Shown piece after piece: positions 34,282 to 43,860 of a stretch of 64,000 nt of DNA. The notes under the pieces are model-generated. The model was given only the letters and a program-made list of their open reading frames with translations, was not told where the DNA came from and ran no database searches. Source of the stretch: JAGXQV01 sp041674485 (GTDB taxonomy: Bacteria > Pseudomonadota > Gammaproteobacteria > Burkholderiales > Sulfuricellaceae); the NCBI GenBank assembly GCA_041674485.1, contig JBAYVP010000001.1, forward strand, positions 18,302 through 82,301, in the 5' to 3' direction. Both the position numbers and the translations under genes were made by a program. Numbering within the stretch: position 1 is the stretch's first letter; every line of letters starts with the position of its first letter.

Positions 34282-34884
34282 TTATAGCTCCGTGGCGTGA
34301 TTGGCCAGGTATTTCGCCACGCCTTCGGTCGATGCGTTCATGCCCGCCTTGCCCTTGCTCCAACCGGCGGGACAGACTTCACCATGCTCCTCGGTGAATT
34401 GCAGCGCGTCCACCATGCGCAGCATTTCGTCGATGTTGCGCCCCAGCGGCAGATCGTTCACCACCTGGTGGCGCACCATACCGGCGCGGTCGATGAGGAA
34501 CGAGCCGCGGAACGCCACGCCGCCTTCCGACTCGACATCGTAGGCCTTGCAGATTTCATGCTTGATGTCGGCCACCAGCGGGTAGCGCACCTGGCCGATG
34601 CCGCCGTTGTTGACCGGTGTATTTTTCCATGCCAGGTGGGTGAAATGCGAGTCGATGGATACGCCGATCACCTCGACGTTGCGCTTCTTGAACTCGTCGA
34701 GGCGATGGTCGAAGGCGATGATTTCGGAAGGGCAGACGAAGGTGAAGTCCAGCGGGTAGAAGTACAGCACGGCGTATTTGCCGGCGATATGTTTTTTCAG
34801 ATTGAAGTTCGCGTTGATTTCATTGTTGCCCATTACGGCAGCAGCGTTGAAATCGGGTGCGGGTTTGCATACGAGAACGGCCAT
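34282..34884 (-). CDS. 2-Cys peroxiredoxin (AhpC/TSA)
   Basis: The 200-residue cytoplasmic peroxidase has the peroxidatic cysteine in FTFVCPSEIIAF (about residue 51) with PLDFT before it, the conserved Arg in RGSFLIDR, and the resolving cysteine in GEVCPAGW (about 171). It reduces hydrogen peroxide and organic hydroperoxides as a decameric 2-Cys enzyme. A GGAGATAAC sequence just upstream provides the ribosome-binding site. It stands alone, with no ahpF or rubrerythrin neighbour. Confidence 0.94.
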   Translation of the reverse strand: MAVLVCKPAPDFNAAAVMGNNEINANFNLKKHIAGKYAVLYFYPLDFTFVCPSEIIAFDHRLDEFKKRNVEVIGVSIDSHFTHLAWKNTPVNNGGIGQVRYPLVADIKHEICKAYDVESEGGVAFRGSFLIDRAGMVRHQVVNDLPLGRNIDEMLRMVDALQFTEEHGEVCPAGWSKGKAGMNASTEGVAKYLANHATEL

Positions 34885-34995
34885 GGTTATCTCCTCTGTG
34901 GTTGTGTTGAGTCAGGTTTGGTGGGTGAAATTTAGGCTTTTGCCGCCACTACGTCAACACAAAGTATATTTGAGCACGCACCAGAATTCCATGAT

Positions 34996-35487
34996 CTATA
35001 TCATGAAACGCGCTGCCACAAACGCGGCCAGCATGGAGAAAGCCAGCGCCAGTTTGGCGGCGACGCCCAGCGCCAACCCGAGCGTGGCACCCACTCCCGC
35101 CCTGCCGGCAGCACCCAGGCTGCGCCGTGCGGAAAACTCTCCGAGTGCCGCACCGATGAAGGGACCGAGCAGCAAGCCGGGCAAACCAAAGAATATGCCC
35201 AGAATCGCGCCAAGCATCGCACCCACCATGGCGTGCCGCGAAGCGCCGAAATATTTTACGCCCAGGATGCTCGCCGCAAAATCCACGGCATAGGTCAGCA
35301 GCGCCAGGACGACAAGAATGGCTAATGTGCCTATTCCGACAAACACAAAGTCTTCCACCCAGGCTGCCAGCACGAGCCCGGCAAAGAGCACGGCTGCGCC
35401 CGGAATGCCGGGCAACACCAGACCCGCGATGCCCGCAATCACCAGCAGCGCGGCCAGTATCCAGAGCAGGACGGTGACGATTTCCAT
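34996..35487 (-). CDS. DUF456 family membrane protein
   Basis: The 163-residue hydrophobic protein has five or six membrane helices rich in Gly and Ala. The glycine motifs GLVLPGIPG, GIFFGLPGLLLGPFIGA and the KYFGAS segment are typical of DUF456. No biochemical role is established for the family to my knowledge. It lies 21 bases downstream of msbA on the same strand and is likely cotranscribed. Confidence 0.85.
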   Translation of the reverse strand: MEIVTVLLWILAALLVIAGIAGLVLPGIPGAAVLFAGLVLAAWVEDFVFVGIGTLAILVVLALLTYAVDFAASILGVKYFGASRHAMVGAMLGAILGIFFGLPGLLLGPFIGAALGEFSARRSLGAAGRAGVGATLGLALGVAAKLALAFSMLAAFVAARFMI

Positions 35488-35508
35488 TTTCTATTTGCAG
35501 CAAGCCAA

Positions 35509-37260
35509 TTATGCTCCGCCAGCCGGAGCAAACTGCGTGCGGTGCAACTGCGCATACACGCCATTTTTTTCCAGCAGCTCGCGATGTGTGCCGATCTCGG
35601 CGATTTCGCCTTTTTGCAGCACGACAATCCGATCCGCTTTTTCGATGGTGGACAGGCGGTGCGCGATGACCAGCGTGGTGCGGCCTTGCATCAGGGTTTC
35701 CAGCGCGGCCTGCACGTGGCGTTCGGATTCGCTGTCCAGCGCGGAGGTCGCCTCGTCGAGGATCAGGATCGGCGCGTCTTTGAGGATCGCGCGCGCGATG
35801 GCGATGCGCTGGCGCTGCCCGCCAGACAGCTTCACGCCGCGCTCACCGACCAGCGTGTTCAGACCTTCCGGCCATTCGCGGATGAATTCCATCGCGTGCG
35901 CGGCAGTAGCGGCAGCGATGATTTCTGCCTCCTGCACTTCTCTCATTTGCCCGTAAGCGATGTTGGCAGCGACCGTATCGTTGAACAGCACGACTTCCTG
36001 GCTCACCAGCGCGATGTTGGCGCGCAGGCTGGCCAAAGTAAGGTCGGCAAGGTTATGTCCGTCGAGCAGAATCGCGCCGCCGGTCGGGTTGTAGAAGCGT
36101 GGCACCAGGTTGGCCAGCGTGGTTTTGCCGCTGCCCGACGCGCCGACCAGCGCGACATTCTCGCCGGCGCGGATGTGCAGCGTGATGTTTTGCAGCGCGT
36201 GCCTTCCGTCCGTTCCATCGTAGGCAAACTGCACCTGGTCGAATTGCAGTTCGCCTCGCACCCGGCCTATCGTCTCGGTGCCGCTGTCCGTTTCGCCTAC
36301 GGTGTCGAGCAGCGCGAACACGCTTTCCGCCGCCGCCAGGCCGCGTTGCAGGTATTCGCTGACCCCGGCCAGCCGCTTGAGCGGCGCGGTCAGCATCAGC
36401 ATCGCCATGATGAACGAGACGAAACCGCCCACGGTGGTCTCGTCGGCCTGCGATTGCAGCGTGGCGAGATAGACGATCACGGCAAGCGCGATGGCCGCGA
36501 CCATTTGCACGATGGGCACGTTTGCCGCCGCCGCCGCCGCCTGCTTCATCGTATGGCGGCGCACCCAGTTGGCCTGCTCATGGAAACGGTCGCTCTCGTA
36601 CTGTTGTCCGCCGAACAGCTTGACCACCTTGTGCGCGGACACGCTTTCCTCGATCACCTGGGTGATGTCGCCCATCGCGCGCTGCGTGTCGCGGCTGCTG
36701 GTGCGCATCCGTTTGCTGATGACGCGGATGATCAAAGCGATAACCGGCGCCATCAGCAGCGTCAGCAGCGTCAGCTTCCAGTTGAGATAAAACAGCCAGC
36801 CGAGCAGCCCGATGATGACGATGCTGTCGCGCACCGCAATAGTCACCACCGTGGTCGCGGCGCTGGTCACCTGGGTGACGTCGAAAGTCAGCTTGGAAAT
36901 CAGCGAGCCGGTGGCATGGTCGTCGTAATAGTGCGTCGGCAGGGAGAGCAATTTGCGGAACATCGCGTCGCGCAAGTCCATCACCAGCTTGTTGCCCACC
37001 CAGTTGATCGCGTAGGTGCCGATGAAGGTCGCCAGCCCGCGTACCAGGAAAATCACGATGATGACCACCGGCACGATGCGCATCATCGCCTGATCCTTAT
37101 GGACGAACGTGCCGTCCAGCAGCGGCTTCATCAGCGCGGGCACCAGCGGCTCGGTGGCGGCGACCACGATCATGCCGAGCAGCGAAACAGCGAAGGCGCG
37201 CCAGTAGGGTTTGACGTAATCGAGAAGGCGCAAATAGAGCTGGCTGCTGGTCATATTCAT
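35509..37260 (-). CDS. msbA: Lipid A export ABC transporter MsbA
   Basis: The 583-residue half-transporter has six membrane helices (about 1-310) and a nucleotide-binding domain with Walker A GASGSGKTT, Q-loop LVSQEVVLFND, signature LSGGQRQRIAIARA, Walker B ILILDEATSALD and H-loop IAHRLST. The membrane domain shows the MsbA pattern (FRKLLSLPTHYYDDHATG). It flips lipid A-core across the inner membrane. ATG 37260 is preferred, with ATG 37254 close behind; the frame continues to 37290 without support. Confidence 0.92.
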   Translation of the reverse strand: MNMTSSQLYLRLLDYVKPYWRAFAVSLLGMIVVAATEPLVPALMKPLLDGTFVHKDQAMMRIVPVVIIVIFLVRGLATFIGTYAINWVGNKLVMDLRDAMFRKLLSLPTHYYDDHATGSLISKLTFDVTQVTSAATTVVTIAVRDSIVIIGLLGWLFYLNWKLTLLTLLMAPVIALIIRVISKRMRTSSRDTQRAMGDITQVIEESVSAHKVVKLFGGQQYESDRFHEQANWVRRHTMKQAAAAAANVPIVQMVAAIALAVIVYLATLQSQADETTVGGFVSFIMAMLMLTAPLKRLAGVSEYLQRGLAAAESVFALLDTVGETDSGTETIGRVRGELQFDQVQFAYDGTDGRHALQNITLHIRAGENVALVGASGSGKTTLANLVPRFYNPTGGAILLDGHNLADLTLASLRANIALVSQEVVLFNDTVAANIAYGQMREVQEAEIIAAATAAHAMEFIREWPEGLNTLVGERGVKLSGGQRQRIAIARAILKDAPILILDEATSALDSESERHVQAALETLMQGRTTLVIAHRLSTIEKADRIVVLQKGEIAEIGTHRELLEKNGVYAQLHRTQFAPAGGA

Positions 37261-37382
37261 GGCGCGCACTTTAGCAGAAAAACCCGCCATTCCTGCTGTC
37301 GCGTCCGCAGATGTCCAAAGCGATAATCAGCCCCACAGGGAAATGGGCACCATATTTTGGTTATGGCTTGGAATCCCCGGCT

Positions 37383-38351
37383 TCAATAGACTGCGGGCAC
37401 GAACATTTCCTTGGGTACCGGATTGCGCAAATAATCCGGGTTATGGACGCGGTCGGGTAAAGCCACTTGCTCGCGCTCGACCTCGCAGTAAGGAACCTGG
37501 CTCAAGAAGTGATGAATGCAGTTGAGGCGGGCCTTTTTCTTGTCCACCGCCTCGACGATCCACCAGGGTGCTTCAGGAATGTGGGTGCGCTCCAGCATCG
37601 TTTCCTTGGCCTTGGTGTATTGCTCCCAGCGACGGCGCGACTCCATGTCCATGGGACTCAGCTTCCACTGTTTGAGCGGGTCGTGAATACGCATCATAAA
37701 ACGTAAATTCTGCTCGTCGTCGGTGATGGAAAACCAGTATTTGATCAGAATAATGCCGGAGCGAATGAGCATTTTTTCGAATTCCGGCACGGTGCGAAAA
37801 AATTCTTCATACTCGCCTTCGCTGCAAAACCCCATGACCTTTTCAACACCCGCACGGTTGTACCAGCTGCGGTCGAAAAGCACGATTTCGCCTCCCGCCG
37901 GCAGATGGGAAACATAACGCTGAAAATACCACTGGCTGCTTTCCCGCGCACTGGGTGCCGGCAAGGCGGCGACCCGGCAAACGCGCGGGTTGAGGCGCTG
38001 GGTGATGCGTTTAATGACGCCCCCTTTGCCGGCTGCATCACGGCCTTCAAAAAGAACCACCACCTTGAGCTTTTTATGTACGACCCAGTCCTGCAGCTTG
38101 ACCAGTTCACCCTGAAGACGGAACAGCTCCTTGAAGTAAAAATTTCTGTCGATATCCTGCTGAGTGCCGGATTGGGTAGCCTCGCCAACCAGATCGTTCA
38201 TCCGGTCATCGTCGATCTCCATTTCCAGCTCTTCGTCAAAGCTGTCCAGCATTTCAGCGTGAATCCGCGCATCGTAGTCCGGATGTTTTTTGGCCTTGGC
38301 CGAATTCATGGGCGCTTTAGCTGGCTTCTTTGCAGGCTTTACCGAACTCAT
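37383..38351 (-). CDS. ppk2: Polyphosphate kinase 2
   Basis: The 322-residue enzyme has a lysine-rich N-terminal extension (about 1-75) and one PPK2 domain: Walker A VVLFEGRDAAGKGG, RWYFQRYV-type lid segment (SSQWYFQRYV) and Walker B FDRSWYNRAGVE. It phosphorylates nucleoside mono- or diphosphates with polyphosphate. The single domain and strong EGRDAAGKGG motif suggest class I (NDP-using), though class was judged by eye. It is monocistronic and divergent from HU. Confidence 0.92.
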   Translation of the reverse strand: MSSVKPAKKPAKAPMNSAKAKKHPDYDARIHAEMLDSFDEELEMEIDDDRMNDLVGEATQSGTQQDIDRNFYFKELFRLQGELVKLQDWVVHKKLKVVVLFEGRDAAGKGGVIKRITQRLNPRVCRVAALPAPSARESSQWYFQRYVSHLPAGGEIVLFDRSWYNRAGVEKVMGFCSEGEYEEFFRTVPEFEKMLIRSGIILIKYWFSITDDEQNLRFMMRIHDPLKQWKLSPMDMESRRRWEQYTKAKETMLERTHIPEAPWWIVEAVDKKKARLNCIHHFLSQVPYCEVEREQVALPDRVHNPDYLRNPVPKEMFVPAVY

Positions 38352-38545
38352 TGAAAATCCTTTCAGATAGTTGATCGCATTCGCGTGAAGGGTAATCCGA
38401 AATAGTTATTGTGGCGGGTATCCGGCTTGCTGACAACGCTCATTTTGGCGCTTGGCTTGCGTGAGGCTCTTATAGCCATCCGTTTTTAGTGCTAGACTTT
38501 GATCCGCTGCATAGGGCAGCAACCAACCACAGGGGGATAAACCAC

Positions 38546-38830
38546 ATGAACCGCAAAGAATTGATAGACGCATTGGCTACAAAAACTGGCAGCACCAAGG
38601 CTGACGCCGACCGCAACATCGCAGCGCTGATCGAAATCATCACCGCCACTTTGAAGAAGGGCGACAACGTTGCGCTGGTTGGCTTCGGCACTTTTGAAGT
38701 ACGTAAGCGCGCCGCACGCACCGGCCGCAACCCGGCTACCGGCGCAGAGCTCAAAATCAAGGCCTCCAAGGCTCCGGCATTCAAGGCTGGCGCCACTCTC
38801 AAGGCCGCTGTGAATGGTGTCAAAAAATAG
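38546..38830 (+). CDS. HU-family nucleoid DNA-binding protein
   Basis: The 94-residue histone-like protein begins MNRKELIDALATKTG and carries the DNA-binding arm GFGTFEVRKRAARTGRNPATG, both diagnostic of HU. It bends and compacts DNA as a dimer. The start is set by AGGGGGATAAACCAC just before ATG 38546; an upstream in-frame ATG at 38489 lacks support. A weak promoter (TTATAG, 17 bases, TAGACT) lies at 38470-38497. A hairpin terminator follows. A decayed fragment of a second HU gene lies at 46090-46133. Confidence 0.95.
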   Translation: MNRKELIDALATKTGSTKADADRNIAALIEIITATLKKGDNVALVGFGTFEVRKRAARTGRNPATGAELKIKASKAPAFKAGATLKAAVNGVKK

Positions 38831-38840
38831 TTGTTCTAAT

Positions 38841-38870
38841 GGCGGCCGCCCGTGAATCCGGGCGGTCGCC
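38841..38870 (+). terminator. Hairpin after the HU gene
   Basis: GGCGGCCGCCCG and CGGGCGGTCGCC pair with one mismatch around a six-base loop, ten bases after the HU stop. The stem is very GC-rich, but no T-run follows, so it may act with Rho or as an mRNA stabiliser. Confidence 0.6.
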
Positions 38871-39001
38871 TAAATGCCTATGCGGCCTGCATTTGCCTAA
38901 TCAAACCGGTTGCACAATGCGCGGATCCACGCCCCGCAAAATGCCTGACATAAGCAACGTATGGGAATGAGTTGCAAGGCAATCGATGTGTTTAAGCTTA
39001 T

Positions 39002-39778
39002 ATGAAACTTGCGACCTGGAACGTCAATTCGCTCAAGGTGCGCCTGCAGCAGGTATTGGACTGGCTTGCCGCCAACCCGGTCGATGTGTTGTGCCTGCAG
39101 GAAACCAAACAACAGGACAGGGATTTTCCGCAAGCAGAATTGCTGGCGGCGGGCTATCACAGTGTATTCAGCGGACAGAAAACTTATAACGGCGTGGCGA
39201 TCCTGAGCCGCACCCCATCCGGCGACGTGCAGATGGGCATCCCGGATTTTGCCGACGAACAAAAACGCGTTATCGCCGCCACAGTCGGCGAGGTCCGCGT
39301 GGTATGCGTGTATGTGCCGAACGGGCAGAGCGTCGATTCCGACAAGTATCAATACAAACTCGCGTGGCTTGCCGCATTGCGCGACTGGCTGGAAGCAGAG
39401 CTGACGCGCCACCCGAAACTGGCGCTGCTGGGCGACTACAATATCGCGCCGGAAGACCGCGATGTCTATGACCCGGTCGCATGGCAGGGCAATGTGCTGG
39501 TCAGCGAGCCGGAGCGTCAGGAGTTCCGCAACCTTTTACAACTTGGCCTGCACGATGGCTTCCGCCTGTTCGAGCAGGCGGAAAAATCCTATTCATGGTG
39601 GGACTACCGCATGATGGCGTTGCGCCGCAATCTGGGGCTGCGCATCGACCACATTCTGGTCAGCGATCCGCTGGTGGCGCAATGCAAAAGCTGCGTGATC
39701 GACAAAGCCCCGCGCAAACTGGAGCGCCCTTCCGACCACACGCCGGTGGTTCTGGAACTGGCTCTGGAGTTGGGGTAG
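39002..39778 (+). CDS. xthA: Exodeoxyribonuclease III / AP endonuclease
   Basis: The 258-residue enzyme has the exonuclease III fold: MKLATWNVNSLKVRL (metal-binding Asn), LQETKQQD (catalytic Glu), CVYVPNG, LGDYNIAPEDRDVYDP, the DGFR and WWDYR segments, LRIDHIL and the terminal PSDHTPVV His. It cuts at abasic sites and degrades 3' ends during base-excision repair. Another base-excision gene, mutM, lies 3.2 kb downstream on the same strand. Confidence 0.95.
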   Translation: MKLATWNVNSLKVRLQQVLDWLAANPVDVLCLQETKQQDRDFPQAELLAAGYHSVFSGQKTYNGVAILSRTPSGDVQMGIPDFADEQKRVIAATVGEVRVVCVYVPNGQSVDSDKYQYKLAWLAALRDWLEAELTRHPKLALLGDYNIAPEDRDVYDPVAWQGNVLVSEPERQEFRNLLQLGLHDGFRLFEQAEKSYSWWDYRMMALRRNLGLRIDHILVSDPLVAQCKSCVIDKAPRKLERPSDHTPVVLELALELG

Positions 39779-39849
39779 TGGGGGCGCGCGTATTGGGTTA
39801 TATTCGGTAAAGTGCAACCACAACCCACAACCACGACGGCAACCAAACT

Positions 39850-40854
39850 TTGTCCAACGCCACCCCCGAAATAACGCTTGCCGCGCGCAACCTGTCGCGC
39901 CGCTTCGGCAACCGGCAAGTCATTCACAACGTGTCGCTGGAACTCAAGCGCGGCGAGGTATTGGGCTTGCTCGGGCACAACGGCGCGGGCAAGAGCACTA
40001 CGCTGCAAATGCTGACCGGCTGCTTGCTGCCCAACGGCGTCGGGGGAAATGAAAGCGGCATTGAAATTTGCGGCATCGACCTGTTGCGCCGACCCGAGCA
40101 GGCCAAGGCGCAGATCGGCTATCTGCCGGAAACCCCACCGCTGTACCGCGAACTTAGCGTGGACGATTATCTGATCTTTGCCGCGCGCCTGCGCGGTATG
40201 CCATCGGATGCCGCCGCCGCAGCGCTCATCCGGACCAAGCAACGCTGCGGCCTGGAAGCGGTCGGCAAGAAAATCATCGGCACGCTGTCCAAGGGCTATC
40301 AGCAGCGTATCGGTATCGCGCAAGCCATTATTCACAGCCCCGCCGTGGTCGTGCTGGACGAGCCCACCGTCGGCTTGGACCCCACGCAAATCCGCGACAT
40401 CCGCGCACTGATCCGCGAATTGGGCGATAGCGGTAGCGTGATTCTTTCCACGCATTTGCTCGGCGAAGTGGAAAGCGTGTGCGACCGCGTGGAAATCATG
40501 CAGCACGGCAGGCTGATCTACAGCGACACCAGCGCGCACATGCAGCAGTATGGCGGCGTTTCAGGTTTTATCGTCAGCCTGCGCAACCCGCCGCCCCTAG
40601 ATGAGCTAAAAGGCATCGCGGGCATCAGCGGCGTCGAACCGCTTTCCGCCACACGCTTCCGCATACTGCACGCGCCGGATGCCCACGTCGTCGACACGCT
40701 GCTGGTGCTGGCGGCGCAGCGCGACTGGCAACTGGAGCAGCTCGCGCCGTTGCAGGCCACGCTGGAGGAAGTATTTGCCCAAATCACCGATGCCGGAACT
40801 TTGGAAGCCCGAACTTCAGAAACCGGGAAAAATACCACGGGGGAAGCCTCATGA
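39850..40854 (+). CDS. ABC-type exporter ATP-binding protein (GldA-like)
   Basis: The 334-residue ATPase has Walker A LLGHNGAGKST, Q-loop IGYLPETPPLY, signature TLSKGYQQRIGIA, Walker B VVVLDEPTVGLDP and H-loop ILSTHLLGE, with a C-terminal regulatory extension. The likely start is TTG 39850 because no ATG precedes conserved sequence. It overlaps the permease gene by four bases. The three-gene set resembles GldA-GldF-GldG systems, which in non-gliding bacteria are ABC exporters of unknown substrate. Confidence 0.88.
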   Translation: MSNATPEITLAARNLSRRFGNRQVIHNVSLELKRGEVLGLLGHNGAGKSTTLQMLTGCLLPNGVGGNESGIEICGIDLLRRPEQAKAQIGYLPETPPLYRELSVDDYLIFAARLRGMPSDAAAAALIRTKQRCGLEAVGKKIIGTLSKGYQQRIGIAQAIIHSPAVVVLDEPTVGLDPTQIRDIRALIRELGDSGSVILSTHLLGEVESVCDRVEIMQHGRLIYSDTSAHMQQYGGVSGFIVSLRNPPPLDELKGIAGISGVEPLSATRFRILHAPDAHVVDTLLVLAAQRDWQLEQLAPLQATLEEVFAQITDAGTLEARTSETGKNTTGEAS

Positions 40855-41594
40855 TCCGCCTGCTCGCGCTGCGCGAACTGCGCAGCCTGTTTGCCATGCC
40901 CTCCACCTGGCTGGTGCTCGCCGCGCTGCAATTTATTTTTGCCTGGTTTTTTCTAGCGCGTCTGGAGGCATTTCTGGCCATCCAGCCGCAGCTGGCGCAG
41001 CTCGCCAACCCGCCCGGCGTGACGATGACGGTTGCCGCCCCGCTGTTCAACACGGTCGCGTTGCTGCTGATGATGCTGGTGCCGATGTTCACCATGCGCC
41101 TGATCGCCGAGGAGCGCCGCAATCATACGCTTGCGCTGCTGCTTTCGGCACCGCTGTCCGGTAGCCAGATCGTGCTCGGCAAGTTTTTCGGTCTGATGAT
41201 TTTTTTGGCCGCACTGATTTCCGGTGTGCCGCTGATGCTTTACACCCTGACCCTCGGCACCGCGCTCGATCACGGTCTGCTGCTGAGCAATCTGCTCGGC
41301 CTGTTGCTGCTCACGGCCAGCTATGTCGCGGTAGGGTTGTATATTTCCGCGCTCACCACCCAGCCGGTCATCGCCGCCATCGGCGCGCTGGCGGTATTGG
41401 TCGGTCTGTGGCTGGCCGACCTCGGCGTGACCGCGGAAGACTCGCCTTGGCATTTCGTTTCACCGCTCAGCCATTTCCAGAATTTCAATATCGGTTTGCT
41501 GGACAGCGGGGATGCCGCCTTTTTCGTGTTGTTCAGCGTATTTTTCCTGTTGCTGGCGATGCGCCGCATCCACAACAACCGCATTTACGGGTGA
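40851..41594 (+). CDS. ABC-2 type permease (GldF-like)
   Basis: The 247-residue protein has six membrane helices and the ABC-2 pattern around MRLIAEERRNHTLALLLSAP, the coupling region before the third helix. It is the membrane partner of the upstream ATPase. ATG 40851 overlaps the ATPase stop (ATGA), and the auxiliary protein follows after six bases. Confidence 0.88.
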   Translation: MIRLLALRELRSLFAMPSTWLVLAALQFIFAWFFLARLEAFLAIQPQLAQLANPPGVTMTVAAPLFNTVALLLMMLVPMFTMRLIAEERRNHTLALLLSAPLSGSQIVLGKFFGLMIFLAALISGVPLMLYTLTLGTALDHGLLLSNLLGLLLLTASYVAVGLYISALTTQPVIAAIGALAVLVGLWLADLGVTAEDSPWHFVSPLSHFQNFNIGLLDSGDAAFFVLFSVFFLLLAMRRIHNNRIYG

Positions 41595-41600
41595 GACATC

Positions 41601-42989
41601 GTGCGCGAATTTCGTATTAACCCTGCGCTGCGCAACCTGCTGTTCGTGCTGCTGGTGTCCAGCGTCGCGCTGGGGCTGGGCTATCTTGCCGCCCAATACC
41701 CGGTGCAGCGCGACGTCACGCACAACACCATGAACAGCCTCGAACCGGCCAGCGTGGAAGTGCTCGGCCAACTGGATGGCCCGGTCAACATCGCGGTGTA
41801 TGCCACCGAACAGGATGCGCGCCTCGGCGATATCCGCAAGATCATCCGCAACATCGTGTCGCTCTACCAGCGTTACAAACCCGACGTGAATCTGCTGTTT
41901 ATCGACCCGGAGAAAGAGCCGGAAAAAGCCCGCGCCGCACGCGTCCAGCTTAACGGCGAGATGGTGATCGAATACGCCGGGCGCAGCGAACACCTCACCC
42001 AGATCAACGAACAAACCCTTACCGGCATGCTGCTGCGCCTGGCGCACAAGCGCAATCAAGTACTGATGTATTTGGACGGGCATGGCGAGCGCAAGCTGGA
42101 CGGCATCGCCAACCATGATCTCGGCGATCCGTTCGGCACGAAGCTCGGGCAGAACGGCTTCCGCATCGCCAGCCTCAACCTCACGCTGGCGCAGGAAGTG
42201 CCGAACAATACCGCCGTGCTGGTGATTACCCAGCCGCAACTCGGCCTGATGCCTGGCGAAGTGGACAAGCTGCTGCGCTATATCGAGCGCGGCGGCAACC
42301 TGCTCTGGCTGCTGGACGCCGAGCCGTTGCGGGGTCTGGAGCGCCTCGCCGAGAAGCTTGATTTGTTGCTGCCGCCCGGCATCGTGATCGATCCGGCCGC
42401 CGCCGAAATGAATGCGCCCCCCACCTGGTCGCTGGGCGCGGCCTACCCGCCGCACGCCATTACGCGCAATTTCGATTTGATTACCGCCTTCCCTGCCGCG
42501 CGCCCGCTGGTGTGGAACGAAAATCCGGACTGGCAGCACGGCGTGCTGGTGGAAGCCGCCGCGCGCGGCTGGGTAAGCCGCAATGCGACCGGCAGCAACG
42601 CGCCCGGCGACAAGCCACGCGACGCAAACCCTTTATCCGGGCACGCGTTCGACAAGCAGCACGACACGCCCGGCCCCGCCGTCATCGCGCTGGCGTTGCA
42701 GCGCAACATCAATGATCGCGAACAGCGCATCGTGGTGGTCGGCAGCGGCGCGTTCCTCGCCAACAGCTTCGCCGGCAACGCCGGCAACGTCGATCTGGGC
42801 GTGAACATGGTGAACTGGCTGGCGGGCGAGGAACATCTCATCACCCTGCAACCGCGCGCCGCGAAGGACAGCAGCCTGGTGCTCGGCAAAACGCAGCTCG
42901 CCGTGATCGGCATCGGCTTCCTGGTCGGCTTGCCGCTGTTGCTGGCGGGAACCGGGGGATTGCTGTGGTGGAAGCGCCGCCGTGCCTGA
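41601..42989 (+). CDS. GldG-like ABC auxiliary protein
   Basis: The 462-residue protein has an N-terminal membrane helix (about 11-30), a long exported domain with YLDGHGERK and GGNLLWLLDAEP, typical of Gld/DUF4350-type ABC auxiliary domains, and a C-terminal helix (about 433-455) followed by a basic tail. GTG 41601 is the start. It completes a three-component exporter. The last eight bases overlap mutM. Confidence 0.86.
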   Translation: MREFRINPALRNLLFVLLVSSVALGLGYLAAQYPVQRDVTHNTMNSLEPASVEVLGQLDGPVNIAVYATEQDARLGDIRKIIRNIVSLYQRYKPDVNLLFIDPEKEPEKARAARVQLNGEMVIEYAGRSEHLTQINEQTLTGMLLRLAHKRNQVLMYLDGHGERKLDGIANHDLGDPFGTKLGQNGFRIASLNLTLAQEVPNNTAVLVITQPQLGLMPGEVDKLLRYIERGGNLLWLLDAEPLRGLERLAEKLDLLLPPGIVIDPAAAEMNAPPTWSLGAAYPPHAITRNFDLITAFPAARPLVWNENPDWQHGVLVEAAARGWVSRNATGSNAPGDKPRDANPLSGHAFDKQHDTPGPAVIALALQRNINDREQRIVVVGSGAFLANSFAGNAGNVDLGVNMVNWLAGEEHLITLQPRAAKDSSLVLGKTQLAVIGIGFLVGLPLLLAGTGGLLWWKRRRA

Positions 42990-43797
42990 ACTACCCGAAG
43001 TAGAAATCACCCGGCGCGGCCTCGCCGCGCATCTCACCGGAATAACTGTTGCGGATGCCGTTATCCGCAATCCCAGGCTGCGCTGGCCGATCCCGAAAAA
43101 CCTGCCCGAACTGGTGTGCGGGCAAACTATCCGCGCGCTGGAGCGGCGCGGCAAATATCTGCTGGTTGTCTTCGATCGCGGCACATTGATCCTGCATCTC
43201 GGCATGTCCGGCAGCCTGCGCATCCTGCCTGGCGGCGCGCCGCCGGAAAAGCACGACCACTTCGATCTGGCGCTGAGCAACGGCACGCTGGTGCGGTTGC
43301 GCGACCCGCGCCGCTTCGGTGCAGTGCTGTGGCATCACGGCGATGTGTATGCCCACCCGCTGCTCGCCACCCTCGGCCCCGAGCCGCTTGAACAGGATTT
43401 TGATGCGCACTATCTGCATCAAGCCACGCGCGGGCGCAGCATCGCGATAAAACAATGCATCATGGACAACCACATCGTGGTCGGCGTGGGCAACATTTAC
43501 GCCAACGAAGCACTGTTCCGCGCGGGCATCAGGCCGCAACACACAGCCGGAAAACTCAGCATGCCGCGCTGCGCAAAATTAGTGGCGGAAATCCGCGCAA
43601 CCTTGAGCGAAGCGATCGACCTGGGCGGCAGCACTTTGCGCGACTTCGTGAATACCGCCGGGCAACCCGGCTACTTCCAGCAACACTATTGGGTGTACGG
43701 GCGCGCCGGAGAACCATGCCGCAAATGCGCTGCACCCATCAAGCAAGCCCGGCAGGGCCAGCGCTCCAGTTTTTATTGCGGGAATTGCCAGAGATAA
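42982..43797 (+). CDS. mutM: Formamidopyrimidine-DNA glycosylase
   Basis: The 271-residue enzyme begins with PELPEVEITRRGL after the start (GTG 42982), giving catalytic Pro1 and Glu2 after Met removal. It has the conserved Lys in RRGKYLL, VGVGNIYANEALFRAGI for the helix-two-turn-helix, and a C-terminal zinc finger with four cysteines (EPCRKC and FYCGNC). It excises 8-oxoguanine and formamidopyrimidines with beta/delta-lyase activity. Confidence 0.95.
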   Translation: MPELPEVEITRRGLAAHLTGITVADAVIRNPRLRWPIPKNLPELVCGQTIRALERRGKYLLVVFDRGTLILHLGMSGSLRILPGGAPPEKHDHFDLALSNGTLVRLRDPRRFGAVLWHHGDVYAHPLLATLGPEPLEQDFDAHYLHQATRGRSIAIKQCIMDNHIVVGVGNIYANEALFRAGIRPQHTAGKLSMPRCAKLVAEIRATLSEAIDLGGSTLRDFVNTAGQPGYFQQHYWVYGRAGEPCRKCAAPIKQARQGQRSSFYCGNCQR

Positions 43798-43860
43798 AAC
43801 CTCTTCAAGGGCAAGCCATGCCTCACTCAAACTGCTCCCACAATGGCATTTTACAATAAA

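Noticed and set aside
35542..37326. 594-codon open frame antisense to msbA
   Set aside because: Its His/Arg/Gln-rich sequence has no domain and mirrors codon bias of msbA, which has all ABC motifs on the other strand.
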